From assembly GCA_035063885.1 (NCBI GenBank), contig JAPSFM010000126.1:1-13880 (forward strand): a stretch of DNA of 13,880 nt, given 5' to 3'. Origin of the DNA: CAADGY01 sp900696665 (GTDB taxonomy: Bacteria; Acidobacteriota; Terriglobia; Bryobacterales; Bryobacteraceae). Below are positions 6,322 to 13,334 of the stretch, in pieces. Numbering within the stretch: the stretch's first letter is position 1; every line of letters starts with the position of its first letter. The notes under the pieces are model-generated. The model was not told the DNA's origin and ran no database searches. It saw nothing but the letters and a program-made list of their open reading frames with translations. A program made the position numbers and the translations under genes.

Positions 6322-7374
6322 CTACTGCCTGCTTTTAAACTCCAGAACTCGCGCCCTCTCCTCAATCGACAGAAGACTGCGCAGCATCCCCGGCGACAGG
6401 CCCGCGTCTGCCGAAAGTTTCCCGAAGTCAATAGGCGATCCATAGGCCATCTCTGCCATCTTTCGGAGGAGGCGCGGCCTCTCAGGAGTGATATCCCCGT
6501 CGCCGGGTTCCAGCTTTCCCCATCCGTTAATTTGCTGCATGAGGTAGCGAAACTGATTCTTCGTCACCAAACCCAACGAATCAGCCCGCTTCGCGAGAAA
6601 ACGAATTGACACCCCCCATCGCGGTTTCAGCGGTGCCAGCCCAGATATCGTCACGGGGGACTGCATTTCAGCTCGCATCGCCTCGGCAGGCAAAAGAAAC
6701 TCTCGCGCAAACCCCCGCGCTTCCTGGTCCGCATCTTGCAGAGAAACGCGCAGCGGTGAGTGCATGACCAGATGACCAAGCTCTTCAGCCATCGTGAACA
6801 CCTGTCGATATCCATACTTGCCCTCAAGCAGCGCAATTATCGGCTTGGGTGGCTCCATTCCGGCCCAAGACGAGAAGCCATCAAACCCGTCAGCCTCCAT
6901 GGGCACCGATAGGACAAAGACCCCGTTCTTCTCTAGGCAGAGCATCAGATTCTTAATCGGGGTGTTTGGAGAAAGCCCTAACGAAGCCCTCGTGATCTGA
7001 GCACACGTCACCGGATCTTCGTTCAGCCGGGGAATATTGATGGCGATCTTCTTGAGCTTCGATGACAGCAGAAGCGCTACCTCGAATCCAAGATTAGCCA
7101 TCGCGTGAGCGCGATTACGTGCGCTCTTTTTGACGGACGCTTGGGCTCGATAGAGGAGTGTGCCAACCGGAAATTCGGTGGCCTCTCTCTTTTCAAAGAA
7201 ACTCGCCTTAAAGCCAGTTCGCTGCGCAATGGTGTCAAGAAACTCCGGGGACGGACGATACAGTCCGGCTTCGATGGACGCAACGCCTGATTGCGTAGTG
7301 CCTATCAGATCGCCCAAGTCCTTTTGGGTCATTCCGCAGACTTCCCGAACTAGCCTAATGCGAGCGCCGATCAT
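6322..7374 (-). CDS. XRE-family regulator fused to an ImmA/IrrE-like (COG2856) domain
   Basis: The 350-residue protein has an N-terminal XRE helix-turn-helix (about residues 2-58: MTQKDLGDLIGTTQSGVASIE) and a C-terminal ImmA/IrrE-type domain (about 80-290). In this family an HExxH zinc motif cleaves a repressor. Here the motif region reads FTMAEELGHLVMH (193-205), so the first zinc-binding His is Glu197. Glu198, His201 and the downstream EARGFAREFLLP block (Glu218) are kept. A tail of about 60 residues (290-350) is additional and not recognised. The ATG at 7374 overlaps the stop of the upstream 225-residue gene as ATGA, with GAAGAGG just before it, so the two are translationally coupled. Such pairs act as toxin-antitoxin-like or mobile-element regulators. 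The HTH very likely binds the palindrome at the operon promoter. Zinc binding and proteolysis are doubtful. Confidence 0.85.
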   Translation of the reverse strand: MIGARIRLVREVCGMTQKDLGDLIGTTQSGVASIEAGLYRPSPEFLDTIAQRTGFKASFFEKREATEFPVGTLLYRAQASVKKSARNRAHAMANLGFEVALLLSSKLKKIAINIPRLNEDPVTCAQITRASLGLSPNTPIKNLMLCLEKNGVFVLSVPMEADGFDGFSSWAGMEPPKPIIALLEGKYGYRQVFTMAEELGHLVMHSPLRVSLQDADQEARGFAREFLLPAEAMRAEMQSPVTISGLAPLKPRWGVSIRFLAKRADSLGLVTKNQFRYLMQQINGWGKLEPGDGDITPERPRLLRKMAEMAYGSPIDFGKLSADAGLSPGMLRSLLSIEERARVLEFKSRQ

Positions 7375-8048
7375 GCCTCTTCACTCAAATCGTCAGCCTC
7401 GCTCTCATCACGAAGCATGTTCTCCAGTTCATCATCGCTGGCCTGAATCTCTTCAGCCGTCGGCGCTGGAAACACATTCAATGCCACCGGCCGGGGAATC
7501 TTCTCGTGCCAATACCACGTCACATCTGCCGATGTTCGGCCGCCGGTTCTCGGACAGACGAGCCAAAGCTGGGATAGGTTGAAGTTGGGGTCAAAATCCC
7601 ATAGCAAAACGAGATTGAGTTTACTCCGATGGGGTCGCCGCGCCTGATCCAAGTACAGGGACGGATGCTGGCTATAGAAGCGGCGTCGCCGCCGCGAATT
7701 CCCGCACCCCGGCAAAACACCATTCCGGCCCTTCAGGACACGCACTAAGAACGGACCATAGTGGAACACGATGGCCACGAGGGGCTCATTGTTGAACTGC
7801 ATGGTGTCTTCTTGCACCGCAATGTTGTGGCGCTCCAAATACTTCTTCGCCATATCGCGCACGATCATCTCTCGGATGTGAGGGCGTGGCCGATCACCGT
7901 CTGAGAGGGTGTCAAAATATGTGTGGTTCTGGACCGTGCCGAATTCAATGGCGCGGTATAGGAGGGAGGGAATTGAACGAAGCGCCGTCAGCGTTTGCTC
8001 AAACCCGGGAACGCGAGCCGTTTCATCAGGAATCAGCCTGAGCTGCAT
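7371..8048 (-). CDS. Hypothetical protein, 225 residues, coupled to the XRE/ImmA protein
   Basis: Not assigned to a named family. The protein has an N-terminal helical part (about 15-75), a central mixed region with a strand-like segment LVAIVFHYGPFLVRVLKG (about 90-107), an arginine cluster RRRRR (119-123), a second strand-rich stretch LNLVLLWDFD with YWHEKIPRP (144-187), and a strongly acidic C-terminus from about 199. There is no signal peptide or membrane helix. From memory, proteins of similar size and layout often sit directly before XRE-ImmA/IrrE genes, which suggests a two-gene toxin-antitoxin-like module with this as the effector. That is inference. It is the first gene of the operon. 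The ATG at 8048 lies only about 10 bases from the -10 element, so the transcript would be nearly leaderless, and there is no Shine-Dalgarno sequence. The stop overlaps the next start by 4 bases. Confidence 0.65.
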   Translation of the reverse strand: MQLRLIPDETARVPGFEQTLTALRSIPSLLYRAIEFGTVQNHTYFDTLSDGDRPRPHIREMIVRDMAKKYLERHNIAVQEDTMQFNNEPLVAIVFHYGPFLVRVLKGRNGVLPGCGNSRRRRRFYSQHPSLYLDQARRPHRSKLNLVLLWDFDPNFNLSQLWLVCPRTGGRTSADVTWYWHEKIPRPVALNVFPAPTAEEIQASDDELENMLRDESEADDLSEEA

Positions 8049-8053
8049 TTCGA

Positions 8054-8086
8054 TCTGATATTATCAGACTAAAATACAAAATGCAA
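8054..8086 (-). promoter_or_regulatory. Promoter and 15-base palindromic operator of the XRE/ImmA operon
   Basis: On the minus strand TTGCAT (8081-8086), 17 bases, then TAATAT (8058-8063). The -10 lies inside a perfect palindrome, TCTGATATTATCAGA (8054-8068, central base 8061). A repressor bound there would block RNA polymerase, a typical arrangement for autoregulation by an XRE protein. The adjacent insertion sequence lies immediately upstream and may have altered the -35 side. Confidence 0.6.
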
Positions 8087-8106
8087 CGGAGATTCTTCGC
8101 TGGGCG

Positions 8107-9115
8107 CTAAAACGGCTCCACTTCGATCTCTGGCGCATTCCCCGTCTCGCCTTCCAGCGCCTTGATCAGTTCGGCGTAAGGCAGGGCCGACCCTATCACT
8201 AGCGCACAGATCACCAGGGCAGATATGTCCTGCGCCTTGCGGTGGTTCCACTTGAACTGGAACTCCGAAAGGTAGCGGTTCAGGTGCTTCACGCTGATCT
8301 GATGGAAGGAGCCTATCACGCCGCGCTTCAACAAACAGGCCCCAGTAGCCGTCAATCGTGCCCGTGTGAACGTCGCCGCGCACCCATTCTTTCTCTATGT
8401 GTCGGACGGTCTGGTGGTTGTGGTTCTTCAGGCACCCGGCCGTCGTCCCGTATAGGTTGCTGTCGTTCGTGTGGATGGCGGTAGCGTTGATCGAAACGCT
8501 GTCCTTGATCTTCTCGACTACTCCCTTGAGTGAGACCGCTGGCATGTAGCATGTTCGCGCCCTCCCGTCCCGCTCGACCACGCCGAACACCGCCGGCTTG
8601 TCGTACTTCGTCCGCTTGCGGCGCTTGTCGTACTTGCCACCGATGTACGTCTCGTCGGCCTCAACAGTGCCCTTCAGTGGCTCGTCGTCCGCCGCTTCAA
8701 CCAGGCCCATCGCCTTGCGAATGCGGTGGCTTAGGTACCACGCGGTCTTGTACGCGACATTCAGATCCCGCTTGAGTTGGAGGGCACTCAGACCCTTCTT
8801 CGCGTTCACCATCAGCGCCACGGCCAAGAACCACTTCTCAAGCGGCAGGTGCGTATCGTGGAAGATCGTCCCGGTGGTGGCCGTGAACTGGTGGCCGCAC
8901 TCAGGGTTGAGGCATTCGTACAAATACCGCGTGGGGCTGCGCTCGATTTCGCCGGTCTTCTTGCTGACCCGCTCACGGCCTTTGGCGACGATCTTGGAGA
9001 TGCGATTACCGCCGCATTTCAGGCACGTGACGCCATCCGGCCAGCGCATGTTTTCGAGGTAATCGAGGCAGGCTTCCTCGGTGGCGAACTGCTTGGCAAC
9101 GTCTATCAGGTTCAT
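8107..9115 (-). pseudogene. IS1595-family transposase, frameshifted
   Basis: The N-terminal 260 residues are in one frame: a zinc-ribbon (Cys31-x2-Cys34 and Cys68-x4-Cys73), then the ISXO2-like transposase domain. The latter has Asp154 in EADETYIGGK and Asp218 in HTNDSNLYG, followed by HTGTIDGYWG. The frame then shifts. The authentic continuation LLKRGVIGSFHQISVKHLNR with QFKWNHRKAQD and the final EIEVEPF lies in another frame, ending with TAG at 8107-8109. The cause is visible: on the minus strand TGTT is tandemly duplicated (plus strand AACAAACA, 8330-8337), and removing one copy restores GYWGLLKRGVIG. Read without repair, the frame runs to 8069 with a nonsense tail. The transposase is probably inactive unless frameshifting restores it. 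The start at 9115 follows GGAA closely. Confidence 0.85.
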
Positions 9116-9134
9116 TTCCGCAGCCTCTATGGAT

Positions 9135-9163
9135 AGTATGCCGCAGGATCATTCCTGTGTCAA
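9135..9163 (-). promoter_or_regulatory. Transposase promoter
   Basis: Minus-strand TTGACA (9158-9163), 17 bases, CATACT (9135-9140), 20 bases before the transposase ATG at 9115. Confidence 0.45.
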
Positions 9164-9198
9164 GTAGATAATCGCAAAAAATATTGACAATTCGCTTT

Positions 9199-9227
9199 TT
9201 GTTCGCCCGAGGCGTAGAATGCATAAT
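9199..9227 (+). promoter_or_regulatory. Promoter of the SIR2-APAZ / pAgo operon
   Basis: TTGTTC (9199-9204), 17 bases, CATAAT (9222-9227), with initiation expected near 9234. The start region AATATCGCGAGTATT (9226-9240) is imperfectly symmetric around TCGCGA and could be an operator. This is the only good plus-strand promoter I see between the insertion sequence and the operon. Confidence 0.45.
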
Positions 9228-9243
9228 ATCGCGAGTATTGGCC

Positions 9244-9265
9244 CTTAAGCCGCATCGCGGTTAAG
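9244..9265 (+). promoter_or_regulatory. 5'-leader inverted repeat before the SIR2-APAZ gene
   Basis: CTTAAGCCGC (9244-9253), loop ATC, GCGGTTAAG (9257-9265): nine pairs with one bulged G. It ends about 7 bases before the GGGGA ribosome binding site (9273-9277) of the gene at 9284. It could be an mRNA hairpin affecting translation or a DNA operator. Confidence 0.4.
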
Positions 9266-9283
9266 ACGAATTGGGGATACAAC

Positions 9284-11857
9284 ATGTCTGAGATGACCGG
9301 CAACAAAGACGCCGTGTCCGTGCTTGGACCGCTTCTGCAGTCCACCGATGATCCTTGCCCTCTGATTTTGCTCGGCGCAGGAGCCTCCTTTCGCTCGGGC
9401 GTCCCAACTGCGGCCGACGCGGTAAAGCAGATAGCGCGACTCGTGTATTCGGAGCGCGTGTTGCAGAACACCCGGCCGCCGGAGCGTGTGAAGCCCTCCG
9501 AATGGGAAGCGTGGCTGCACGATTTCGACTGGTTCTTGCCCGGAATCGACCGGCTGGCGGAAAACTTTCCGCTGGCCGTTGAACATCTGCTCGTACCCGC
9601 CGAATTCCGCAAGCGCGTGCTCCTTGACCTGATGCGCTCCGTGAACGGCATCAGCGCCGGCTACAAGATCCTTGCCGATTTCGTGATGCGTGGTTTGATC
9701 CGCACCATGCTCACCACCAATTTCGACACGTGCCTTCCGGACGCCCTCCGAGAGCGCCAGCCGCATATTCGCCACATCCACGAAGTGAACCGCGGTCCCG
9801 GAGACTATGATAAATTCAACGTCTTCAGCAAATGCCAGATCATCTGGCTGCACGGGCGCGCTGAACAGTATTCGGATAAGAACGCTGCCGGTGAAACCAA
9901 CGCCCTCGACCAAGGCCTGGTTTCGGTGGTCAGGCCGATGCTCAATCCCTCGCCTATCATCGTGATCGGCTACCGGGGCTCTGAGCCGTCCATCATGGAG
10001 GGGCTCTTCGGCCAGCACAAGGAAGGCCGCCTCGATTTCCCCAACGGCGTTTACTGGTGCGTGCGGCACGGAGAAAGCCCACACCCCAATGTCGAGGCCT
10101 TTGCACGACGGCTCGGCTCGAATTTCCGGTTACTGAGGATCGACGGGTTTGACGAGCTTCTTTCCGATCTCTCCAAGGAGCTGGCCGGGCACGACCGTTA
10201 CGCCTCCAGCGCGGCGTCCGGTCGGCTGATTGAGGACAGCCAGGTGTTTGATGAACGAGTCGTCGAGCAGGCCTCTATCGACGACATCGATATGGATCTG
10301 GCGCTCTCGATTCTAAGCGAATACTGCAAGAAGCTCGGAAGAGCCGCCCTGACGCGCGAAACATTACCAGCCCTGATGCGTGAGCAGGGTCTCGTCGTGC
10401 CCAATTCAGGCAGCGACAAGATAACCGCTGGAGCGCTCCTGCTCTTTGGCAAACGTCCACAGGATTTCTTCCCGCATGCGGTAGTGACTCTCACCGAAGC
10501 GGGCAAGAAGCGCGAAATTTACGAAGGCAATCTCATCGCGCAGCACCGCCGTCTCCTGGAGAAGCTCGAAACCACCGATGTCAACCCGCTGCTGAAGCTT
10601 AAGAAACGGCGCCAGCACACGGATCAATCCGCTTATCCGCCCAGGGTTCTGGTGGAGCTTCTGGTCAACATGCTCGTGCATCGGGATTACGAAATCCCGG
10701 AACCTTCCAGCATCGAGCTGCATCCCGGCGTGGAAATCGTTTTCAGCAATCCCGGCGCGCTTACACAGAAGGTCGCCGGTAAAGTGACAGTTGAGGACGA
10801 CGGGCGGATCATCCTCTCCGAAGGAGTGACTGATCAGCGCAATCCATCGCTCTGCGACATATTCTTCGGAATCAGCGCGATGGAACGGGCAGGGACCGGC
10901 CTCATCGATGTCGGCCACCTAATGCTGGGAAGCGGCGGCAGTTCTGCCTTCTACCACAACAGTTCCGACTCGCGATTCAAAGCCATAATCACGCAGCCGC
11001 AGGCATCGGCAGGCTCGCGCGTGATTGCCCGATCGGACGTGCCGACCGGTTTGTACGTGCTCAACACCCTGCCGTTCACGGTGATCCCCGAAACGGTGTC
11101 GATCGTCCAACTGACCACACCTTTGCGTTACCGGCCGCGCGAGATCGACCTTTCTGAGTGTGGAACCTTCGTTGACCGCGGCGGTGAGCTGTGGAGTTTC
11201 GTTCCGCTTCCGATTCTTACGACGCTGCTTGAGCCTATTGTCGATAAAGGTGCAAGCAAGGCGGTCCCGCGTAAGGAAATTGAGGCGTCGTCTGATTCCA
11301 AGCGAGTTCTGTCCTGGCTGCTGCGCAAGCATCTTGAATACGAGCTCGACACGTTCGAGGAGGACGGCCTGATTCTCGAAGACGGCCGCAAGCATCGCGC
11401 ATACTTTGCCGGGAAGAATCGCGGAGAACGCACGGTCACATGGAGTAGCGCGCAACGCCGCGGCAACAAGCGCGATGTCGTCAAGAAACGGGCGGAAGGA
11501 ACGCGCGCCTGGTTTGAAAACGAGGGCTTCGGATACGAAATAGTGGACATGGGCGGAATGTGGTGCGTGCGCATCAAGCCGTTTTACATGTTCACCGGGT
11601 CCGACGCTATCACGCCGCTGCCGGCGTTTACAAGAGCCTCCAAGGCCACACGCCGCATCAAGTTCGATCGCAACAAGAATGTCGAGGCGGACCTTGCTTT
11701 CTGGGCCAGTTTCTTGGGCCGTGGAGCCGAAACCATGAACGTCGGCGACCTTCACGTGGACGATCTCCTGATCGATATGACTTTCCTGACGGTCGAAGTA
11801 CCCGAAATCGGAATGAGCAAACATGAGCCTGAACATAAAAATCGAATGTCTGCCTGA
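9284..11857 (+). CDS. SIR2 - RecG-like/HATPase - APAZ protein, NADase effector of a short Argonaute system
   Basis: The 857-residue protein has three parts. Residues 25-300 form a SIR2 fold: GAGAS (31-35), TTNFD (144-148, with Asn146 and Asp148) and LHG (His190), the residues needed for NAD+ hydrolysis. Residues about 335-575 resemble the C-terminal RecG-like/HATPase_c_4 part of COG2865 Schlafen-linked proteins: ITAGALLLFGKRPQDFFPHA, VELLVNMLVHRDY (458-469), VEIVFSNPGAL, QRNPSLCDIFF and ERAGTG. Residues about 580-845 are an APAZ domain: LRYRPREIDLSECG, YFAGKNRGERTVTWSSAQRR and ATRRIKFDRNKNV. In SPARSA systems SIR2-APAZ pairs with a short Argonaute, and guide-target recognition triggers NAD+ depletion and cell death. 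The start has GGGGA 6 bases upstream; an alternative ATG lies 9 bases in. The next gene overlaps by 35 bases. The protein is larger than ordinary SIR2-APAZ because of the middle region. Confidence 0.9.
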   Translation: MSEMTGNKDAVSVLGPLLQSTDDPCPLILLGAGASFRSGVPTAADAVKQIARLVYSERVLQNTRPPERVKPSEWEAWLHDFDWFLPGIDRLAENFPLAVEHLLVPAEFRKRVLLDLMRSVNGISAGYKILADFVMRGLIRTMLTTNFDTCLPDALRERQPHIRHIHEVNRGPGDYDKFNVFSKCQIIWLHGRAEQYSDKNAAGETNALDQGLVSVVRPMLNPSPIIVIGYRGSEPSIMEGLFGQHKEGRLDFPNGVYWCVRHGESPHPNVEAFARRLGSNFRLLRIDGFDELLSDLSKELAGHDRYASSAASGRLIEDSQVFDERVVEQASIDDIDMDLALSILSEYCKKLGRAALTRETLPALMREQGLVVPNSGSDKITAGALLLFGKRPQDFFPHAVVTLTEAGKKREIYEGNLIAQHRRLLEKLETTDVNPLLKLKKRRQHTDQSAYPPRVLVELLVNMLVHRDYEIPEPSSIELHPGVEIVFSNPGALTQKVAGKVTVEDDGRIILSEGVTDQRNPSLCDIFFGISAMERAGTGLIDVGHLMLGSGGSSAFYHNSSDSRFKAIITQPQASAGSRVIARSDVPTGLYVLNTLPFTVIPETVSIVQLTTPLRYRPREIDLSECGTFVDRGGELWSFVPLPILTTLLEPIVDKGASKAVPRKEIEASSDSKRVLSWLLRKHLEYELDTFEEDGLILEDGRKHRAYFAGKNRGERTVTWSSAQRRGNKRDVVKKRAEGTRAWFENEGFGYEIVDMGGMWCVRIKPFYMFTGSDAITPLPAFTRASKATRRIKFDRNKNVEADLAFWASFLGRGAETMNVGDLHVDDLLIDMTFLTVEVPEIGMSKHEPEHKNRMSA

Positions 11858-13325
11858 GCCGAAGCTTATTTTCGGGGGGAACGAAACCGGCGTGGAACCA
11901 CGCCGACTCATGGCCAGGTACGGCGCGGCAGACAAGTCAGCACCCAAGGAACTCCGTGTCGGGATCGTGGGCACGGCGGTGGATGTGCAAATGGCCCGCG
12001 TCTGGCTGCCGAGGCTCAACAAGGTCGCGATTGCGCGGGAGAAAAGTGCTAAACGCTATCCCAACTGGCCGGGAGCGCCGCAAGCGCTGGGAGTCACGTT
12101 TGTCGTCGAAGACCGCTTCGTGCGGCCACTGGATGAAGAGCGGCTTGCACTCGCCTTGCACCGAACCTCGCCTTCGGACAAATTCGACGAGCTGCTGGAG
12201 CTATTTGACGCGAAGATCCAAGGCCTATTCGGCGACACGCGCCCAGATTGCATCGTTGTCTGCCTGCCCGACGAGCTGGCGGACATGAGAATCAGCAATC
12301 CCAAGCTCTCGGTGAGCGAGCGAGAAGCCCTGGAGCGACTGCAGAGGGAAGAGGAACAGGACCAGATGTCGCTCTTCCAGCCCACGCCTGAGGAGCTGAA
12401 GGCAGCGGAGGATCTCCGCACGCAGGCGGAGGATCTGCTTTTCCGCACCTTCTATCGCGCTCTGAAGGCCAAGATCATGACTCACCAGAATCCGGTGCCG
12501 GTTCAGGTCCTCCGGCGCGACACCATCCTTCGCCCGGACGACGAGGGACACAGCCATGCTACGCGGGCCTGGAATTTCGCTACCTCGCTGTTTTACAAGT
12601 CCGGGCATGAGCCCTGGCGTCCGGCAGAGCTGCCTGCCAACACGTGTTTCATAGGAGTTTCTTTCCATCACCTCAAACGCAGGGAAGGCGATGTGGTGTA
12701 TGCGAGCGTCGCCCAGGCCTTCTCAAACGAAATCGAACCTTTCGCTCTGAAAGGCTCGCTTGTACCCCATGATCAGCGCAGAGATCGCCAGCCCTATCTC
12801 ACCGATACTCAGTCGGCAAGCCTCATGACCGATGTGCTCGATAAATATGAGGCGCTCGCCGGCATGCTTCCCTCGCGCGTGGTCGTACACAAGACGAGCA
12901 CCTACCAGCCCGAGGAGGAGAACGGATTCCGAACAGCGGCTGAGGCCCGCGTTCCCGCGTGCGAACTAATCTGGATGCGAAGCACCGCTTTCCGGCTTAT
13001 CCGGAAGGGAATGCAGGAGCCTTGGCGCGGAACGCTCTGCACTGTGGGCGACGAATCATATCTGTTTACAATGGGCTACGTCTCTTGGTGGGATGAGTAT
13101 CCCGGCCCGCACATTCCCGCACCCATTGAAATCGGATCATCCGGAATCACGGACATTCGCGAGCGAGCGCGTGAACTCCTGGCCCTCACCAAGATGAACT
13201 GGAACCACACCGAAGGCCTCGGCCGGTACCCAATCACGATTGCTTTCGCGCGGAAGGTCGGCATGCTGATGACGGAGCTGTCCGAGAACCAGACGCCAAA
13301 CCCGTCCTACCGCTTTTATATGTAG
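11823..13325 (+). CDS. Short prokaryotic Argonaute (MID-PIWI), catalytically inactive
   Basis: The 500-residue protein has the short-pAgo layout: MID about 40-230 (LRVGIVGTAVDVQMARVWL, CIVVCLPDEL, VPVQVLRRDTI) and PIWI about 245-500 (AWNFATSLFYKSGHEPWRP, NTCFIGVSFHH, VVVHKTSTY, ELIWMRSTAFRLIRKG, RGTLCTVGDESYLFTMGY, closing YRFYM). It lacks N and PAZ domains. The slicer tetrad appears lost: GVS (278-280) stands where active PIWI has GVD, HKTS stands at the third position, and the C-terminal site reads KMNWN. Short pAgos use a guide to find target nucleic acid and switch on the partner fused to APAZ, here the SIR2 NADase encoded immediately upstream. A charged insertion (about 163-205) lies within MID. 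ATG 11823 overlaps the end of the SIR2-APAZ gene by 35 bases, so the two are translationally coupled. TAG stop at 13323-13325. Confidence 0.92.
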   Translation: MSLNIKIECLPEPKLIFGGNETGVEPRRLMARYGAADKSAPKELRVGIVGTAVDVQMARVWLPRLNKVAIAREKSAKRYPNWPGAPQALGVTFVVEDRFVRPLDEERLALALHRTSPSDKFDELLELFDAKIQGLFGDTRPDCIVVCLPDELADMRISNPKLSVSEREALERLQREEEQDQMSLFQPTPEELKAAEDLRTQAEDLLFRTFYRALKAKIMTHQNPVPVQVLRRDTILRPDDEGHSHATRAWNFATSLFYKSGHEPWRPAELPANTCFIGVSFHHLKRREGDVVYASVAQAFSNEIEPFALKGSLVPHDQRRDRQPYLTDTQSASLMTDVLDKYEALAGMLPSRVVVHKTSTYQPEEENGFRTAAEARVPACELIWMRSTAFRLIRKGMQEPWRGTLCTVGDESYLFTMGYVSWWDEYPGPHIPAPIEIGSSGITDIRERARELLALTKMNWNHTEGLGRYPITIAFARKVGMLMTELSENQTPNPSYRFYM

Positions 13326-13334
13326 CGACCTTAC

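Larger units (their letters stand above)
8070..9180 (-). mobile_element. IS1595/ISXO2-like insertion sequence, ends not resolved
   Basis: A transposase gene of the IS1595 family occupies 8107-9115, with its own promoter just upstream. I could not find convincing terminal inverted repeats or the expected 8-base target duplication by eye, so both boundaries are approximate. The left end must lie between the operator of the XRE/ImmA operon (8068) and the transposase stop (8107). The right end lies between the transposase promoter (9163) and the promoter of the SIR2 gene (9199). Confidence 0.6.

Noticed and set aside
8057..9230. GATATTAT (8057-8064) and its complement ATAATATC (9223-9230) as terminal inverted repeats of the insertion sequence
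   Set aside because: The match stops after 8 bases, each copy contains a -10-like TAATAT, and the right copy lies inside the promoter of the SIR2 operon. Shared promoter-type sequence, or at most a shared operator half-site, is more likely.
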